Shown: positions 7,808 to 16,278 of the stretch, in pieces
How the letters are laid out: every line of letters starts with the position of its first letter
How positions within the stretch are numbered: position 1 is the first letter of the stretch
Assembly (NCBI GenBank): GCA_016182845.1
Contig: JACPFT010000001.1
Location: forward strand, 310,001 to 374,000
Source: Gammaproteobacteria bacterium
Lineage (GTDB): Bacteria > Pseudomonadota > Gammaproteobacteria > Enterobacterales > Permianibacteraceae
Direction of reading: 5' to 3'
DNA: 64,000 bases
Translations under genes and position numbers: made by a program
The notes under the pieces: generated by a model
Seen by the model: the letters and a program-made list of their open reading frames with translations, nothing else
Database searches by the model: none
What the model was told of the DNA's origin: nothing

Positions 7808-9628
7808 TCACACCGATACATCGAATCGCCCTAGATCCGGCGGACTACGCGGCTTCGCCAAGGGCGTCTGCTGGCAAGGGTGGACTTCCGCCGCGACGCC
7901 CGCAGCCGTCAGGGCGGCATTGAGCCAGCCTAGCTCCTGATTCAACAAGACCACCGTGCCGGGACTCTCCGCGAAGAATCGCGTATCGATCCGCCGGTCG
8001 CGCCATTGCACGACCGCGCGGATGGGTCCCAACTCGGGAAAGTCGAATTGCAGTTGGCAGGACCAATAGGACCTACCGGCCGGCTGCCCAGATGCCTCGC
8101 CGGCATCCCGCTCTTCAACCCGAAGCGACAGGAGGTCCAGGCGCGCGCCGTCGCGTACCGGGATCTCCCAGCTGAAGACGCCGGGGGTTTGCAGGGATTG
8201 ATTGAGTTGTCCCAGTTGCTGGCCTTGGCTGCGGGCCGCCAATTTATCGAGACTGTGCATGAGCTCGGCGAATACGGGCATTTCCGGGGCGGCGGCGGCC
8301 GGTCGCGCTCCACTGGGAAGCACGTCTTGCGGCGCCAGTTTGGGGCCGGCGCTCGAGGAAAGCAGCTGTCGCAAAAACCTCAGCGAGCTGCCCTCGGCAT
8401 CGGCCGGCTGCGACGGCGCCTCCGCAGTCGGAGAGGCCGGCACAGCGATTTCCGGCGCAGTCGAGACGCTGTAGGGCTCAGGAACACCGGCAGCGCCTTG
8501 TGTCGGCTGCGACTGTGGCAGGTGCGATGAAGGCAGGTTCGCCAAGCGAACCAGGGCTTGCATGGCCCTCGCGGCTTCCGTCCAGTTCGGCAGTTTCGGG
8601 GCAAGCCGCACTGGAGCGTTGGCTTCGCTGGTCTCGGCGGGAAGTGGCAGTGCCTCGGTCTGCACGGTCCGAGGCTCACTGCCCGACAATAGGGCGCGCA
8701 GTGCCCGCCACGGCGGCGTGGATGCCGCCGTGGCGGAGGCCGCGCCTGGTGGCCTTGCTTCGCCCGGCACGGCGAGTTTCGGGTTCCGCGCCGAGTCTCC
8801 GGACCGGGACTCGGCTTCGGGCGGCGCCGGAACGGGGAAGCCTTGTCCTGGTACGCGCAGGGCCTTGGCATCCGGCAGTTCGGCCAGGGTCTGGCGCAGC
8901 AACTGGGCGGCCACCCGGCCCAGCGCCTGCTCCAAGAGGTTGGGCGCCGAGGCGGCTTGTCCGGCTGGTACGCGACCATGAAGTAGAGCGTGTTCCAGCT
9001 TCAACAGGCTCGTCCATTCCTCACGGAGCTCGCCCTGGCGCGGCAGGATCTGGCGCAGGACCTGGTGGATGGCGGCACTCAAAGCCTTACGCGCCTGAGC
9101 GGGGCCGGGCTCGGGCTTGGTTCCCGGCTTTGGACCGGTCAGTTCCTCGGGGCCCGGCGCTGCGCGGCTTTCCGGTAAGCGGCTGCCTGCCTTGCTCCCC
9201 GCGGGGGTTCGGGGGCTCAGCCATTCCAGTTCCAGCTCGGCTTCCGCCGTGTCGGGATGGGGGAGGGCAGGGCCGCGTTCTCGACCGTCCTGGGCAATCA
9301 GCCGAACTTTCAGCGGAGCGAGGCTGAGCACCTCCAGAAAGAGCTGGGCGGCAGGGACTTGGGCAGCTGTCTTGGCCGTCTCGGCCATCGCGCCGGGCGA
9401 GGGCGGCGGAAGCGGGCTCGGGGGCCGGGCGGCGATCTCGGCCGGGAGGGGGCGCAGCCGGGCGATGCCCAGAGTGGTTTCCACCACCAGGGTCTTGCTG
9501 ATGGCAACCAGTTCCTGGGCGTCCTCGGGGGTCACCAGTCGCACCGGCAGAACCTGCCCCACGGCCAGAGTGGGGCGTAGCGGCCCGACAACCGGAGGCG
9601 CCAGGCCGGCGATCAATGGCATTTTCAT
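7808..9628 (-). CDS. fliK: Flagellar hook-length control protein FliK
   Basis: 606 residues. A long Ala/Pro-rich, low-complexity N-terminal and central region (about residues 60-440) acts as the ruler. The conserved C-terminal Flg_hook domain follows (FSWEIPVRDGARLDLLSLRVEER ... YWSCQLQFDFPELGPIRAVVQWRD ... FFAESPGTVVLLNQELGWLNAALTAAGV), which contacts FlhB to change export from hook to filament. I choose ATG at 9628 (MKMPLIAG); the ORF extends to 9814, but that extension would overlap the divergent mogA and has no family resemblance. A separate FlhB-like gene lies immediately downstream. Confidence 0.86.
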   Translation of the reverse strand: MKMPLIAGLAPPVVGPLRPTLAVGQVLPVRLVTPEDAQELVAISKTLVVETTLGIARLRPLPAEIAARPPSPLPPPSPGAMAETAKTAAQVPAAQLFLEVLSLAPLKVRLIAQDGRERGPALPHPDTAEAELELEWLSPRTPAGSKAGSRLPESRAAPGPEELTGPKPGTKPEPGPAQARKALSAAIHQVLRQILPRQGELREEWTSLLKLEHALLHGRVPAGQAASAPNLLEQALGRVAAQLLRQTLAELPDAKALRVPGQGFPVPAPPEAESRSGDSARNPKLAVPGEARPPGAASATAASTPPWRALRALLSGSEPRTVQTEALPLPAETSEANAPVRLAPKLPNWTEAARAMQALVRLANLPSSHLPQSQPTQGAAGVPEPYSVSTAPEIAVPASPTAEAPSQPADAEGSSLRFLRQLLSSSAGPKLAPQDVLPSGARPAAAAPEMPVFAELMHSLDKLAARSQGQQLGQLNQSLQTPGVFSWEIPVRDGARLDLLSLRVEERDAGEASGQPAGRSYWSCQLQFDFPELGPIRAVVQWRDRRIDTRFFAESPGTVVLLNQELGWLNAALTAAGVAAEVHPCQQTPLAKPRSPPDLGRFDVSV

Positions 9629-9782
9629 GCGGCGTGCCCGACCTCGGTGAAATGAGGAGCCCACTCCGACGATAGCACGCCGAGCGGCGAAAACCAGCCG
9701 CTTGATCCCGCGCAGCATCGTGCAGGCGAGACGCGGATAACCTACCATGCCTGCTGCAAACTCACCGCCAAGGAAGCCATCC

Positions 9783-10316
9783 ATGACCAGCCCCATCCGC
9801 ATAGGCATACTCACCGTTTCCGATCGCGCCAGCCAAGGCGTTTACGAGGATCTGGGCGGGCCGGCCATACATCGCGAGCTGACGCGCATCCTGCGCTCGT
9901 CTTGGGAACCGGATTACCGGGTGATCCCGGACGAGCAGGCTGTTATCGAGCAGAATCTCGCTGATATGGCCGATAACTCCGGCTGCTGTCTGATCGTCAC
10001 CACCGGCGGCACCGGCCCGGCGCTGCGCGATGTGACACCCGAGGCCACGGAGGCGGTGTGCCAGAAAATGATGCCGGGCTTCGGGGAGCTGATGCGCCAG
10101 GAATCGCTCAAGATCGTGCCCACGGCGATTCTCTCGCGCCAGACTGCCGGCATCCGCGGCGCCAGCCTGATCGTCAACCTGCCGGGCAAGCCCTCGGCCA
10201 TCGCCGACTGCCTGAACGCGGTGTTTCCGGCGATTCCTTATTGCATCGACCTCATCGGCGGGGCCTACCTGGAGACGGATCCTAGCCAGTGTCAGGCGTT
10301 TCGGCCGAAGAAATAG
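9783..10316 (+). CDS. mogA: Molybdopterin adenylyltransferase MogA
   Basis: Activates molybdopterin by adenylation before molybdenum insertion. 177 residues of the MoaB/Mog fold: IRIGILTVSDRASQG, the TTGGTGPALRDVTPEAT nucleotide-binding loop, and a C-terminal IVNLPGKPSAIADCL substrate loop. The start is ATG 9783 with AAGGAAG at 9770-9776; a longer start at 9747 lacks a comparable site. Its product would serve the molybdopterin formate dehydrogenase-like enzyme at 27 kb. Divergent from fliK. Confidence 0.93.
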   Translation: MTSPIRIGILTVSDRASQGVYEDLGGPAIHRELTRILRSSWEPDYRVIPDEQAVIEQNLADMADNSGCCLIVTTGGTGPALRDVTPEATEAVCQKMMPGFGELMRQESLKIVPTAILSRQTAGIRGASLIVNLPGKPSAIADCLNAVFPAIPYCIDLIGGAYLETDPSQCQAFRPKK

Positions 10317-10358
10317 GGCGCCATGCGGAATGACCCTTCGATTCAGCCTCTGTGCGGC

Positions 10359-10404
10359 CTACTCAGGGCGAACGGAGCTTGATGATGCCGTTCGCCCTGA
10401 GTAG
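10359..10404. repeat. Perfect 17-bp inverted repeat (REP-like hairpin)
   Basis: Arms 10359-10375 and 10388-10404 are exact reverse complements (CTACTCAGGGCGAACGG) around a 12-nt loop. Outer arms CCCTTCGAT (10334-10342) and ATCGAAGGG (10422-10430) can extend the structure. It resembles the dispersed CTCAGG...GAACGG-type elements of proteobacterial genomes. It separates mogA from the ccm operon and could end mogA transcription, although no T-run follows. Confidence 0.7.
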
Positions 10405-10492
10405 CTGCCGTATGGCAGCGCATCGAAGGGCTCTTGATAGCGCCCCTTTGCGGAAACACCGTGCAATCTTGCCGCAGCCGGGGTCGAGCCGA

Positions 10493-10520
10493 TTCAAGGT
10501 CTTACGCCCCGTGGTATAGT
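10493..10520 (+). promoter_or_regulatory. Candidate sigma-70 promoter for ccmA
   Basis: TATAGT at 10515-10520 is a good -10 element about 20-30 bp before the ccmA start. A weak -35-like TTCAAG lies at 10493-10498 (16-bp spacer). Nothing else in the 230-bp gap after mogA looks like a promoter for the nine-gene operon. Predicted by eye only. Confidence 0.4.
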
Positions 10521-10549
10521 GCGCCGGTTTTTTCGCACACGTGCCGTTC

Positions 10550-11194
10550 ATGCCGCAGACCCGCATTTCCTCCCCCTTGCCAGCCCGCGAGCTTGCCGTG
10601 GACGGGCTGGCTTGCGAGCGCGATGAGCGGGTCCTGTTCTCGGGTCTGTCCTTGAGCCTGAAGCCGGGCGAACTGCTCCTGGTGGAAGGCCAGAACGGCG
10701 CCGGCAAGACCAGTCTGCTGCGCATCCTCTGCGGCCTGGCCGAGCCGGTGGAAGGCGAGGTGAGCTGGAATGGCCGAGCCATTCATTCGCAACGCGAGGA
10801 CTATGCTGCCGAGCTCTTCTATCTCGGGCATCTACCCGGCGTGAAGTTGGACCTGAGCCCCGAGGAAAACCTGGGCTTTGTCCGTTCCCTGCGCAACCGA
10901 CCCAGCCGCGAGCAGATCCTCGCGGCCCTGAAGGCTGTGGGCCTCTACGGCTACGAGGACCAGCCGGCGCGCACGCTCTCCGCCGGTCAGCGTCGGCGCG
11001 TGGCCTTGGCAGGCCTGTGCCTCTCCGATGCGCCCCTGTGGATACTGGACGAGCCGTTCACGGCCCTGGACAAGGCCGGAGTCGCCTGGTTGCAGGATTG
11101 TTTGAGTTCGCACCTGGAGCGCGGCGGCCTCATCGTCATGACCACCCACCAGGCCCTGGAGCTGGGCCGGCAGGTCCGGAGCCTCGCCCTATGA
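10550..11194 (+). CDS. ccmA: Haem exporter ATP-binding protein CcmA
   Basis: ATPase of the CcmAB(CD) complex that releases holo-CcmE during System I cytochrome c maturation. About 214 residues: Walker A GQNGAGKTS, ABC signature LSAGQRRRVALAG, Walker B LWILDEPF, and switch His in MTTHQ. ATG 10550 is taken; GTG 10541 in the same frame is equally possible, and neither has a clear Shine-Dalgarno sequence. The stop overlaps ccmB (ATGA). Confidence 0.95.
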   Translation: MPQTRISSPLPARELAVDGLACERDERVLFSGLSLSLKPGELLLVEGQNGAGKTSLLRILCGLAEPVEGEVSWNGRAIHSQREDYAAELFYLGHLPGVKLDLSPEENLGFVRSLRNRPSREQILAALKAVGLYGYEDQPARTLSAGQRRRVALAGLCLSDAPLWILDEPFTALDKAGVAWLQDCLSSHLERGGLIVMTTHQALELGRQVRSLAL

Positions 11195-11871
11195 GCGCCG
11201 GCCTGATGCACGCCTTTGTCGCCGTGCTGCGCCGCGACCTGCTGCTGGCCCTGCGCCGGCGCGGCGACAGCCTGAATCCCCTGTTGTTCTTCGTCCTGGC
11301 CGTGACCCTGTTCCCCTTGGGCATAGGCCCCGAGCCCCAGCGCCTGGCGGAAGTCGCGCCGGGCGTGCTGTGGGTGGCGGCCTTGCTGGCGACCCTGCTG
11401 TCCCTGGACAGCCTGTTCCGCGCCGATCACGAGGACGGGGCATTGGAGCAGCTGATGCTGATGCCCCAGCCTTTGTCCGTCCTGGTCCTGGCCAAGATCC
11501 TGGCTCATTGGCTGGTGAGCGGGTTGCCGCTCCTGCTCATGTCGCCGCTCCTGGGCGTGGTCCTGCATCTGCCGGAAGCCTCCTTCGGCGCGTTGTTCCT
11601 CGGCCTCGCCCTGGGCACGCCGGTCCTAAGCCTGGTGGGGGCCATCGGCGCGGCCCTGACCGTCGGCCTGCGCCGGGGCGGCATGTTATTATCCCTGCTG
11701 GTCCTGCCCCTGTACGTGCCCGTCCTGATCTTCGGGGCCGGTGCAGTGGCTCAGGCCGGCATGGGCCTGTCCTACGCCGGGCAGTTGGCCATGCTCGGCG
11801 CCCTCTTGGCCTTGTCCCTGAGCCTGGCGCCCCTGGCCTGCGCGGCGGCCCTGCGCGTGACGGAGAATTGA
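11191..11871 (+). CDS. ccmB: Haem exporter membrane protein CcmB
   Basis: 226-residue integral membrane protein with about six hydrophobic segments, the membrane partner of CcmA. Family features include FVAVLRRDLLLALRRRGDSLNPLLFF at the N-terminus and the central HEDGALEQLMLMPQPL loop. ATG 11191 overlaps the ccmA stop by four bases; the longer in-frame start at 11017 lies within ccmA and is rejected. Confidence 0.95.
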   Translation: MSAGLMHAFVAVLRRDLLLALRRRGDSLNPLLFFVLAVTLFPLGIGPEPQRLAEVAPGVLWVAALLATLLSLDSLFRADHEDGALEQLMLMPQPLSVLVLAKILAHWLVSGLPLLLMSPLLGVVLHLPEASFGALFLGLALGTPVLSLVGAIGAALTVGLRRGGMLLSLLVLPLYVPVLIFGAGAVAQAGMGLSYAGQLAMLGALLALSLSLAPLACAAALRVTEN

Positions 11872-11874
11872 GTC

Positions 11875-12630
11875 GTGTGGTCCTTCTTCTACAAGCTGGC
11901 ATCGCCCAAGTGGTTCTATGAACTAGCCGGCAAGCTCTTACCCTGGTTTGCCATCGGCGCCGCCATGAGTTTCGCCCTGGGAGGAATCTGGGGGCTGGCC
12001 TTTTCGCCGCCGGACTACCAGCAGGGCGATTCCGTGCGCATCATGTACATCCATGTGCCGGCGGCCATTCTTTCCCTCTCGGTCTACACCTTCATGGCTA
12101 TCACGGCCATCATCGGACTGGTCTGGAAGATCAAGCTCGCGCACATGGTTTCGGCCAATGCCGCCCCCATCGGCGCGGCCTTCACCGCCATCGCCCTGGC
12201 CACCGGTTCGCTCTGGGGCCGGCCCATGTGGGGCACCTGGTGGGAATGGGATGCGCGCCTGACCTCCGAGCTGATCCTCTTGTTCCTGTACTTCGGGGTC
12301 ATGGCACTGCGCAATGCCATCGACGAGCGCACTACCGCCGACAAGGCGGCAGGGCTCCTGGCCGTGGTCGGCGTGGTGAACGTGCCCATCATTCATTACT
12401 CGGTGGAGTGGTGGAACACCCTGCACCAGGGCTCGTCCATCACCAGCCTGGCGCGCATCGCCAAGCCGGCCATCCATGCCGACATGCTCTGGCCGCTGCT
12501 GCTCATGATCCTGGCCTTCAAGCTGTTCTTCGTGACCGTGCTCCTGATGCGCACGCGCAACGAGGTCCTGGATCGGGAGCGGCGCAGCGCCTGGGTAGGC
12601 GAGCTTCTGGAGACCCGCGATGGCGTTTGA
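11875..12630 (+). CDS. ccmC: Haem exporter protein CcmC
   Basis: Loads haem onto the CcmE chaperone in the periplasm. 251 residues, six membrane helices, and the tryptophan-rich haem-handling motif WGTWWEWDARLTS in a periplasmic loop, flanked by conserved His residues (YIHVPAA; IIHYSVEWWNTLHQ). GTG start at 11875, three bases after the ccmB stop. Its 3' end overlaps ccmD. Confidence 0.96.
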   Translation: MWSFFYKLASPKWFYELAGKLLPWFAIGAAMSFALGGIWGLAFSPPDYQQGDSVRIMYIHVPAAILSLSVYTFMAITAIIGLVWKIKLAHMVSANAAPIGAAFTAIALATGSLWGRPMWGTWWEWDARLTSELILLFLYFGVMALRNAIDERTTADKAAGLLAVVGVVNVPIIHYSVEWWNTLHQGSSITSLARIAKPAIHADMLWPLLLMILAFKLFFVTVLLMRTRNEVLDRERRSAWVGELLETRDGV

Positions 12631-12841
12631 AAACTGGTCGGCCTTCTGGGCCATGGGCGGTTATGCCCTCTATGTCTGGGCCTCCTATGCCATCACGGCC
12701 CTGGCCCTGGGCCTGACCCTGCTACAGCCCCTGCGCCGGCGCAAGGCCCTGTTCGCGGAACTCCAAAGGCAGCGCCGCCGCTCCGCCGGGGAAGCCATGG
12801 CGACGGTCCCGACCTCCACCGAGAAGTACGAACAACGATGA
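12620..12841 (+). CDS. ccmD: Haem exporter small subunit CcmD
   Basis: 73 residues with one membrane helix (YALYVWASYAITALALGLTLL) and a basic cytoplasmic tail (QPLRRRKALFAELQRQRRR), typical of CcmD, which is needed to release holo-CcmE from CcmABC. It overlaps ccmC by 11 bp and ccmE by four. Confidence 0.92.
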   Translation: MAFENWSAFWAMGGYALYVWASYAITALALGLTLLQPLRRRKALFAELQRQRRRSAGEAMATVPTSTEKYEQR

Positions 12842-13314
12842 ATCCGAAACGTCGTCAGAAACTGGCCTTGATCGGCCTCCTGGTCCTGGGTGTGGGCGCG
12901 GCCGTGGGCCTGACCCTGTTCGCCCTGAAACAGAACATCAACCTGTATTACGACGCCAGCGCCGTGGCGCGGGGCGAGGCGCCGGTGGGTCCCAGCTTCC
13001 GCCTGGGCGGCCTGGTGGTGGTGGGCAGCGTCCTGCGCGCCAGCGACAGCCTGAAGGTGGAATTCCGCCTCACCGATTGCGAGCGGGAAGTGCCCGTGCG
13101 CTTTCAGGGCATACTCCCCGACTTGTTCCGGGAAGGGCAGGGCATCATCGCCATGGGCAAGCTGGGCGCCGATGGCGTGGTCGAGGCCTCGGAAGTCCTG
13201 GCCAAGCATGACGAGAACTACATGCCCCCGGAAGTCGCGGAAGGCATGAAGGACGTGGATGCCTGCCGCGCCGCCCAGAAGGCCATGGCCAAGGCCCTGG
13301 AGGCCCGCTCGTGA
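12838..13314 (+). CDS. ccmE: Periplasmic haem chaperone CcmE
   Basis: 158 residues: an N-terminal anchor helix (LALIGLLVLGVGAAVGLTLF) and an OB-fold domain. His124 in AKHDENYMP matches the HxxxY motif whose His binds haem covalently. It shuttles haem from CcmC to CcmF. It overlaps ccmD and ccmF by four bases each, as expected for translational coupling. Confidence 0.96.
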   Translation: MNPKRRQKLALIGLLVLGVGAAVGLTLFALKQNINLYYDASAVARGEAPVGPSFRLGGLVVVGSVLRASDSLKVEFRLTDCEREVPVRFQGILPDLFREGQGIIAMGKLGADGVVEASEVLAKHDENYMPPEVAEGMKDVDACRAAQKAMAKALEARS

Positions 13315-15284
13315 TACCGGAACTGGGCCATTTCGCCCTGATCACGGCTTTCGTGGTCGCCTCGTTCCAGGCCTTGATCCCGCTCTGGGGCGCCCAGACC
13401 GGTCAGAACCGGCTGATGGCCGTGGCGCGTCCGGCGGCCTTTTTGCAATTCGCTCTGCTGAGCCTGGCCTTCGCCTGCCTGACCCAGGCCTTTGTCGTCA
13501 ATGACTTCACCGTGGCCTATGTGGCCCAGAACTCCAACAGCCTCTTGCCGCTGCGCTACCGGATCTCGGCGGTCTGGGGGGCCCACGAGGGCTCGCTCCT
13601 GCTTTGGGCTTTGACCCTGGCCGGCTGGACCGCCGCCGTGGCCCTGTTCAGCCGGCGCCTGCCGCGCGAGATGGTGGCCCGGGTACTGGGCGTCATGGGA
13701 GTCATCGCCGTGGGCTTCCTGAGCTTCCTGCTGTTCACCTCCAATCCCTTCCGCCGGCTCCTGCCGGACTTCCCCCTGGACGGCGGGGACCTGAACCCGC
13801 TCTTGCAGGACTTCGGCCTGATCGTGCATCCGCCCCTGCTGTACATGGGCTATGTGGGCTTCTCCGTGGCCTTCGCCTTCGCCATCGCCGCGCTGCTCGC
13901 CGGCCGCTTGGACTCGGCCTGGGCGCGCTGGTCGCGGCCCTGGACCACGGTGGCCTGGTGCTTCCTGACCGTGGGCATCGCCCTGGGCTCCTGGTGGGCC
14001 TATTACGAGCTGGGCTGGGGCGGCTGGTGGTTCTGGGACCCGGTGGAGAACGCCTCGTTCATGCCCTGGCTGGTGGGCACGGGCCTGATCCACTCCCTGG
14101 CGGTGTCCGAGAAGCGCGGCGTGTTCAAGAGCTGGACCGTGCTCCTGGCCATCGCGGCCTTCTCCTTGAGCCTCTTGGGCACGTTCCTGGTGCGCTCCGG
14201 GGTCCTGACCTCGGTGCATGCCTTCGCCAGCGACCCGGTGCGCGGCCTGTTCATCCTGGGTTTCCTGGGCGTCATCGTCGGCGGTTCGCTGCTGATTTAC
14301 GCCCTGCGCGCCGGCGGCGTGCGCTCGGAGGGCAGCTTCGAGCTGCTGTCCCGGGAGACCGGCCTCCTGCTCAATAACGTGATCCTGGCGGTCTGCGCCC
14401 TGGTGATCCTGCTGGGCACGCTCCTGCCCCTGCTCTCCGACGCCTTCGGCTGGGGCAAGCTCTCGGTCGGCCCGCCGTACTTCAACACCGTGTTCCCGGC
14501 CCTGATGGTGCCGCTGTTCTTCCTGATGGGAGCGGGCGCCTGGCTGCGCTGGAAGCGCCACGGCCTGGCCGAATGGTTCCGCCGGGCGCGCTTCAGCCTG
14601 GCGCTCTGCCTGGTCCTGGCCCTGGGCCTGACGCTCTGGCTGGGCAAGAAGCCAATGGCCGTGTTCGGGGTGAGCTTCCTGGCCTTGTGGATCCTGGCCG
14701 GCGTGTGGATCGACCTGGGCGACAAACTGAAGCACGCGCTGAGCTGGACGGCCGGCCTGCGCCGGCTGAGCCGCAGCCAGTGGGGCATGCTCCTCGCCCA
14801 TGCCGGGATCGCGGTTTGCGCCCTGGGCGCCGTGTTCACCACCGTGCTCAGCGAGGAGCACGACCTGCGCCTCACCCCGGGCCAGTCCGTGGCCGTGGCG
14901 GATTACCGTCTGGCGTTTTCCGGGCTTAAAGAGGTGGACGGTCCCAATTACCAGGCCATGCGCGGCGAGTTCCAGGTCTATGAAGGCGAAGCCCTGCTCA
15001 CCACCCTGTATCCGGAAAAGCGCGCCTATACGGTGAACCGCACGAGCATGACCGAGGCCGCCATCAAGCCTGGCCTGTTGCACGATCTCTATGTGTCCCT
15101 GGGCGAACCCCTGGACGGCGGCGCCTGGGCGGTGCGCGTGTATTACAAGCCCCTGGTGCGCTGGATCTGGCTGGGTGCGCTGCTGATGGCCCTGGGCGGC
15201 GCCCTGGCGGTCAGCGATCCGCGTTACCGTCTGGCCCGGCAACAGGCCAAGGCTTCCCTAGGCAAAGGTGTAGAAGCGGCATGA
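13311..15284 (+). CDS. ccmF: Cytochrome c haem lyase subunit CcmF
   Basis: 657-residue membrane protein that attaches haem to apocytochrome c. It carries the tryptophan-rich haem motif WGGWWFWDPVENASFMPW, conserved periplasmic His residues (AHEGSLLLW; VHPPLLYMGYVGF) and many membrane helices, with a large C-terminal periplasmic domain (about residues 500-620). GTG start at 13311 overlapping the ccmE stop. Normal length for the family. Confidence 0.97.
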   Translation: MIPELGHFALITAFVVASFQALIPLWGAQTGQNRLMAVARPAAFLQFALLSLAFACLTQAFVVNDFTVAYVAQNSNSLLPLRYRISAVWGAHEGSLLLWALTLAGWTAAVALFSRRLPREMVARVLGVMGVIAVGFLSFLLFTSNPFRRLLPDFPLDGGDLNPLLQDFGLIVHPPLLYMGYVGFSVAFAFAIAALLAGRLDSAWARWSRPWTTVAWCFLTVGIALGSWWAYYELGWGGWWFWDPVENASFMPWLVGTGLIHSLAVSEKRGVFKSWTVLLAIAAFSLSLLGTFLVRSGVLTSVHAFASDPVRGLFILGFLGVIVGGSLLIYALRAGGVRSEGSFELLSRETGLLLNNVILAVCALVILLGTLLPLLSDAFGWGKLSVGPPYFNTVFPALMVPLFFLMGAGAWLRWKRHGLAEWFRRARFSLALCLVLALGLTLWLGKKPMAVFGVSFLALWILAGVWIDLGDKLKHALSWTAGLRRLSRSQWGMLLAHAGIAVCALGAVFTTVLSEEHDLRLTPGQSVAVADYRLAFSGLKEVDGPNYQAMRGEFQVYEGEALLTTLYPEKRAYTVNRTSMTEAAIKPGLLHDLYVSLGEPLDGGAWAVRVYYKPLVRWIWLGALLMALGGALAVSDPRYRLARQQAKASLGKGVEAA

Positions 15285-15814
15285 ACCGTCAACTCTTCAT
15301 TCCCCTGCTGGTCTTCGTGGCCCTCTGCGTCCTGCTCTACCAGGGCCTGTCCATGGATCCGCGCCTCCTGCCCTCGGAGCTGGTCGATGAACCGGTGCCG
15401 GCCTTCAGCCTGCCGGCCCTGGACGGGGGCGCGACCCTGGGCGCCGAGAACCTCAAGGGCAAGCCGCGCCTGCTCAATGTCTGGGCGACCTGGTGCCCCT
15501 CCTGCTACACCGAACATCCCTATCTGCTCACTTTGGCGAAGGAGCAGGGCGTGAGCATCGTCGGCCTGAACTACAAAGACGAACCGGCCAAGGCCAGGGA
15601 CTATCTGGCGCGCCTGGGCAATCCCTACGAGACCGTGATCAGCGACGAGCCCGGCCGACTGGGCATAGACCTGGGCGTCTACGGCGCGCCGGAGACCTTC
15701 GTCATCGACGCCAAGGGCGTGGTGCGCTTCCGTTTCGTGGGCGTCATCGACGAGCGCAGCTGGAACAAAGAGCTGAAACCGGTCCTGGACCGGCTCCAGG
15801 CGGAGCAGGACTGA
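15281..15814 (+). CDS. ccmG: Thiol:disulfide interchange protein CcmG (DsbE)
   Basis: Membrane-anchored thioredoxin-like reductase that keeps apocytochrome CXXCH cysteines reduced. 177 residues: an N-terminal anchor (about residues 5-22), the active site WCPSC with cysteines 72 and 75, and the CcmG-typical acidic GLNYKDEPAKARDYL segment plus YGAPETFVID. It overlaps ccmF by four bases and touches ccmH at one base (TGATG). Confidence 0.96.
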   Translation: MNRQLFIPLLVFVALCVLLYQGLSMDPRLLPSELVDEPVPAFSLPALDGGATLGAENLKGKPRLLNVWATWCPSCYTEHPYLLTLAKEQGVSIVGLNYKDEPAKARDYLARLGNPYETVISDEPGRLGIDLGVYGAPETFVIDAKGVVRFRFVGVIDERSWNKELKPVLDRLQAEQD

Positions 15815-16278
15815 TGCGCGTGCTTGCCTTCCTGGCCCTGCTGATCTCGGGTCTGGCCCTGGCCGATATCAATGCCTACCCGTTCGCCTCACCGGAGCAG
15901 GAGGCCCAGTTTCGTCGCCTGACCCAGGAGCTGCGCTGTCCGAAATGCCAGAACCAGAACCTGGCGGACTCCGATGCGCCCCTGGCCAAGGACTTGCGCG
16001 ACATCATCTTCGAGAAGCTCCAGGCCGGTGAAAGCCCGGAGCAGATCGAGGCCTATCTGCATAAGCGCTACGGCGACTTCATCCTCTACAAGCCGCCGGT
16101 CAAGCCCACGACCTGGCTGCTCTGGTTTGGGCCCGGGCTGTTCCTGGCGGGGGGCGTGGCCTGGCTGCTACGAGCGATCGCCCGCCGCCGCGCCCAGCCC
16201 TCGGCGCCCCAGGCCGTGGACGAGGAGCGCCTGAAGCGGATCTTGAAAACCGACTCCGAGCAGGACCGAGCATCATGA
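15814..16278 (+). CDS. ccmH: Cytochrome c maturation thiol oxidoreductase CcmH
   Basis: 154 residues: signal peptide, the conserved LRCPKCQNQNL motif with redox cysteines 42 and 45, then a C-terminal membrane helix. This is the short CcmH/CycL form, with the TPR part encoded separately as ccmI, as in Pseudomonas. The start is ATG 15814; the in-frame start at 15493 lies inside ccmG. Confidence 0.95.
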   Translation: MRVLAFLALLISGLALADINAYPFASPEQEAQFRRLTQELRCPKCQNQNLADSDAPLAKDLRDIIFEKLQAGESPEQIEAYLHKRYGDFILYKPPVKPTTWLLWFGPGLFLAGGVAWLLRAIARRRAQPSAPQAVDEERLKRILKTDSEQDRAS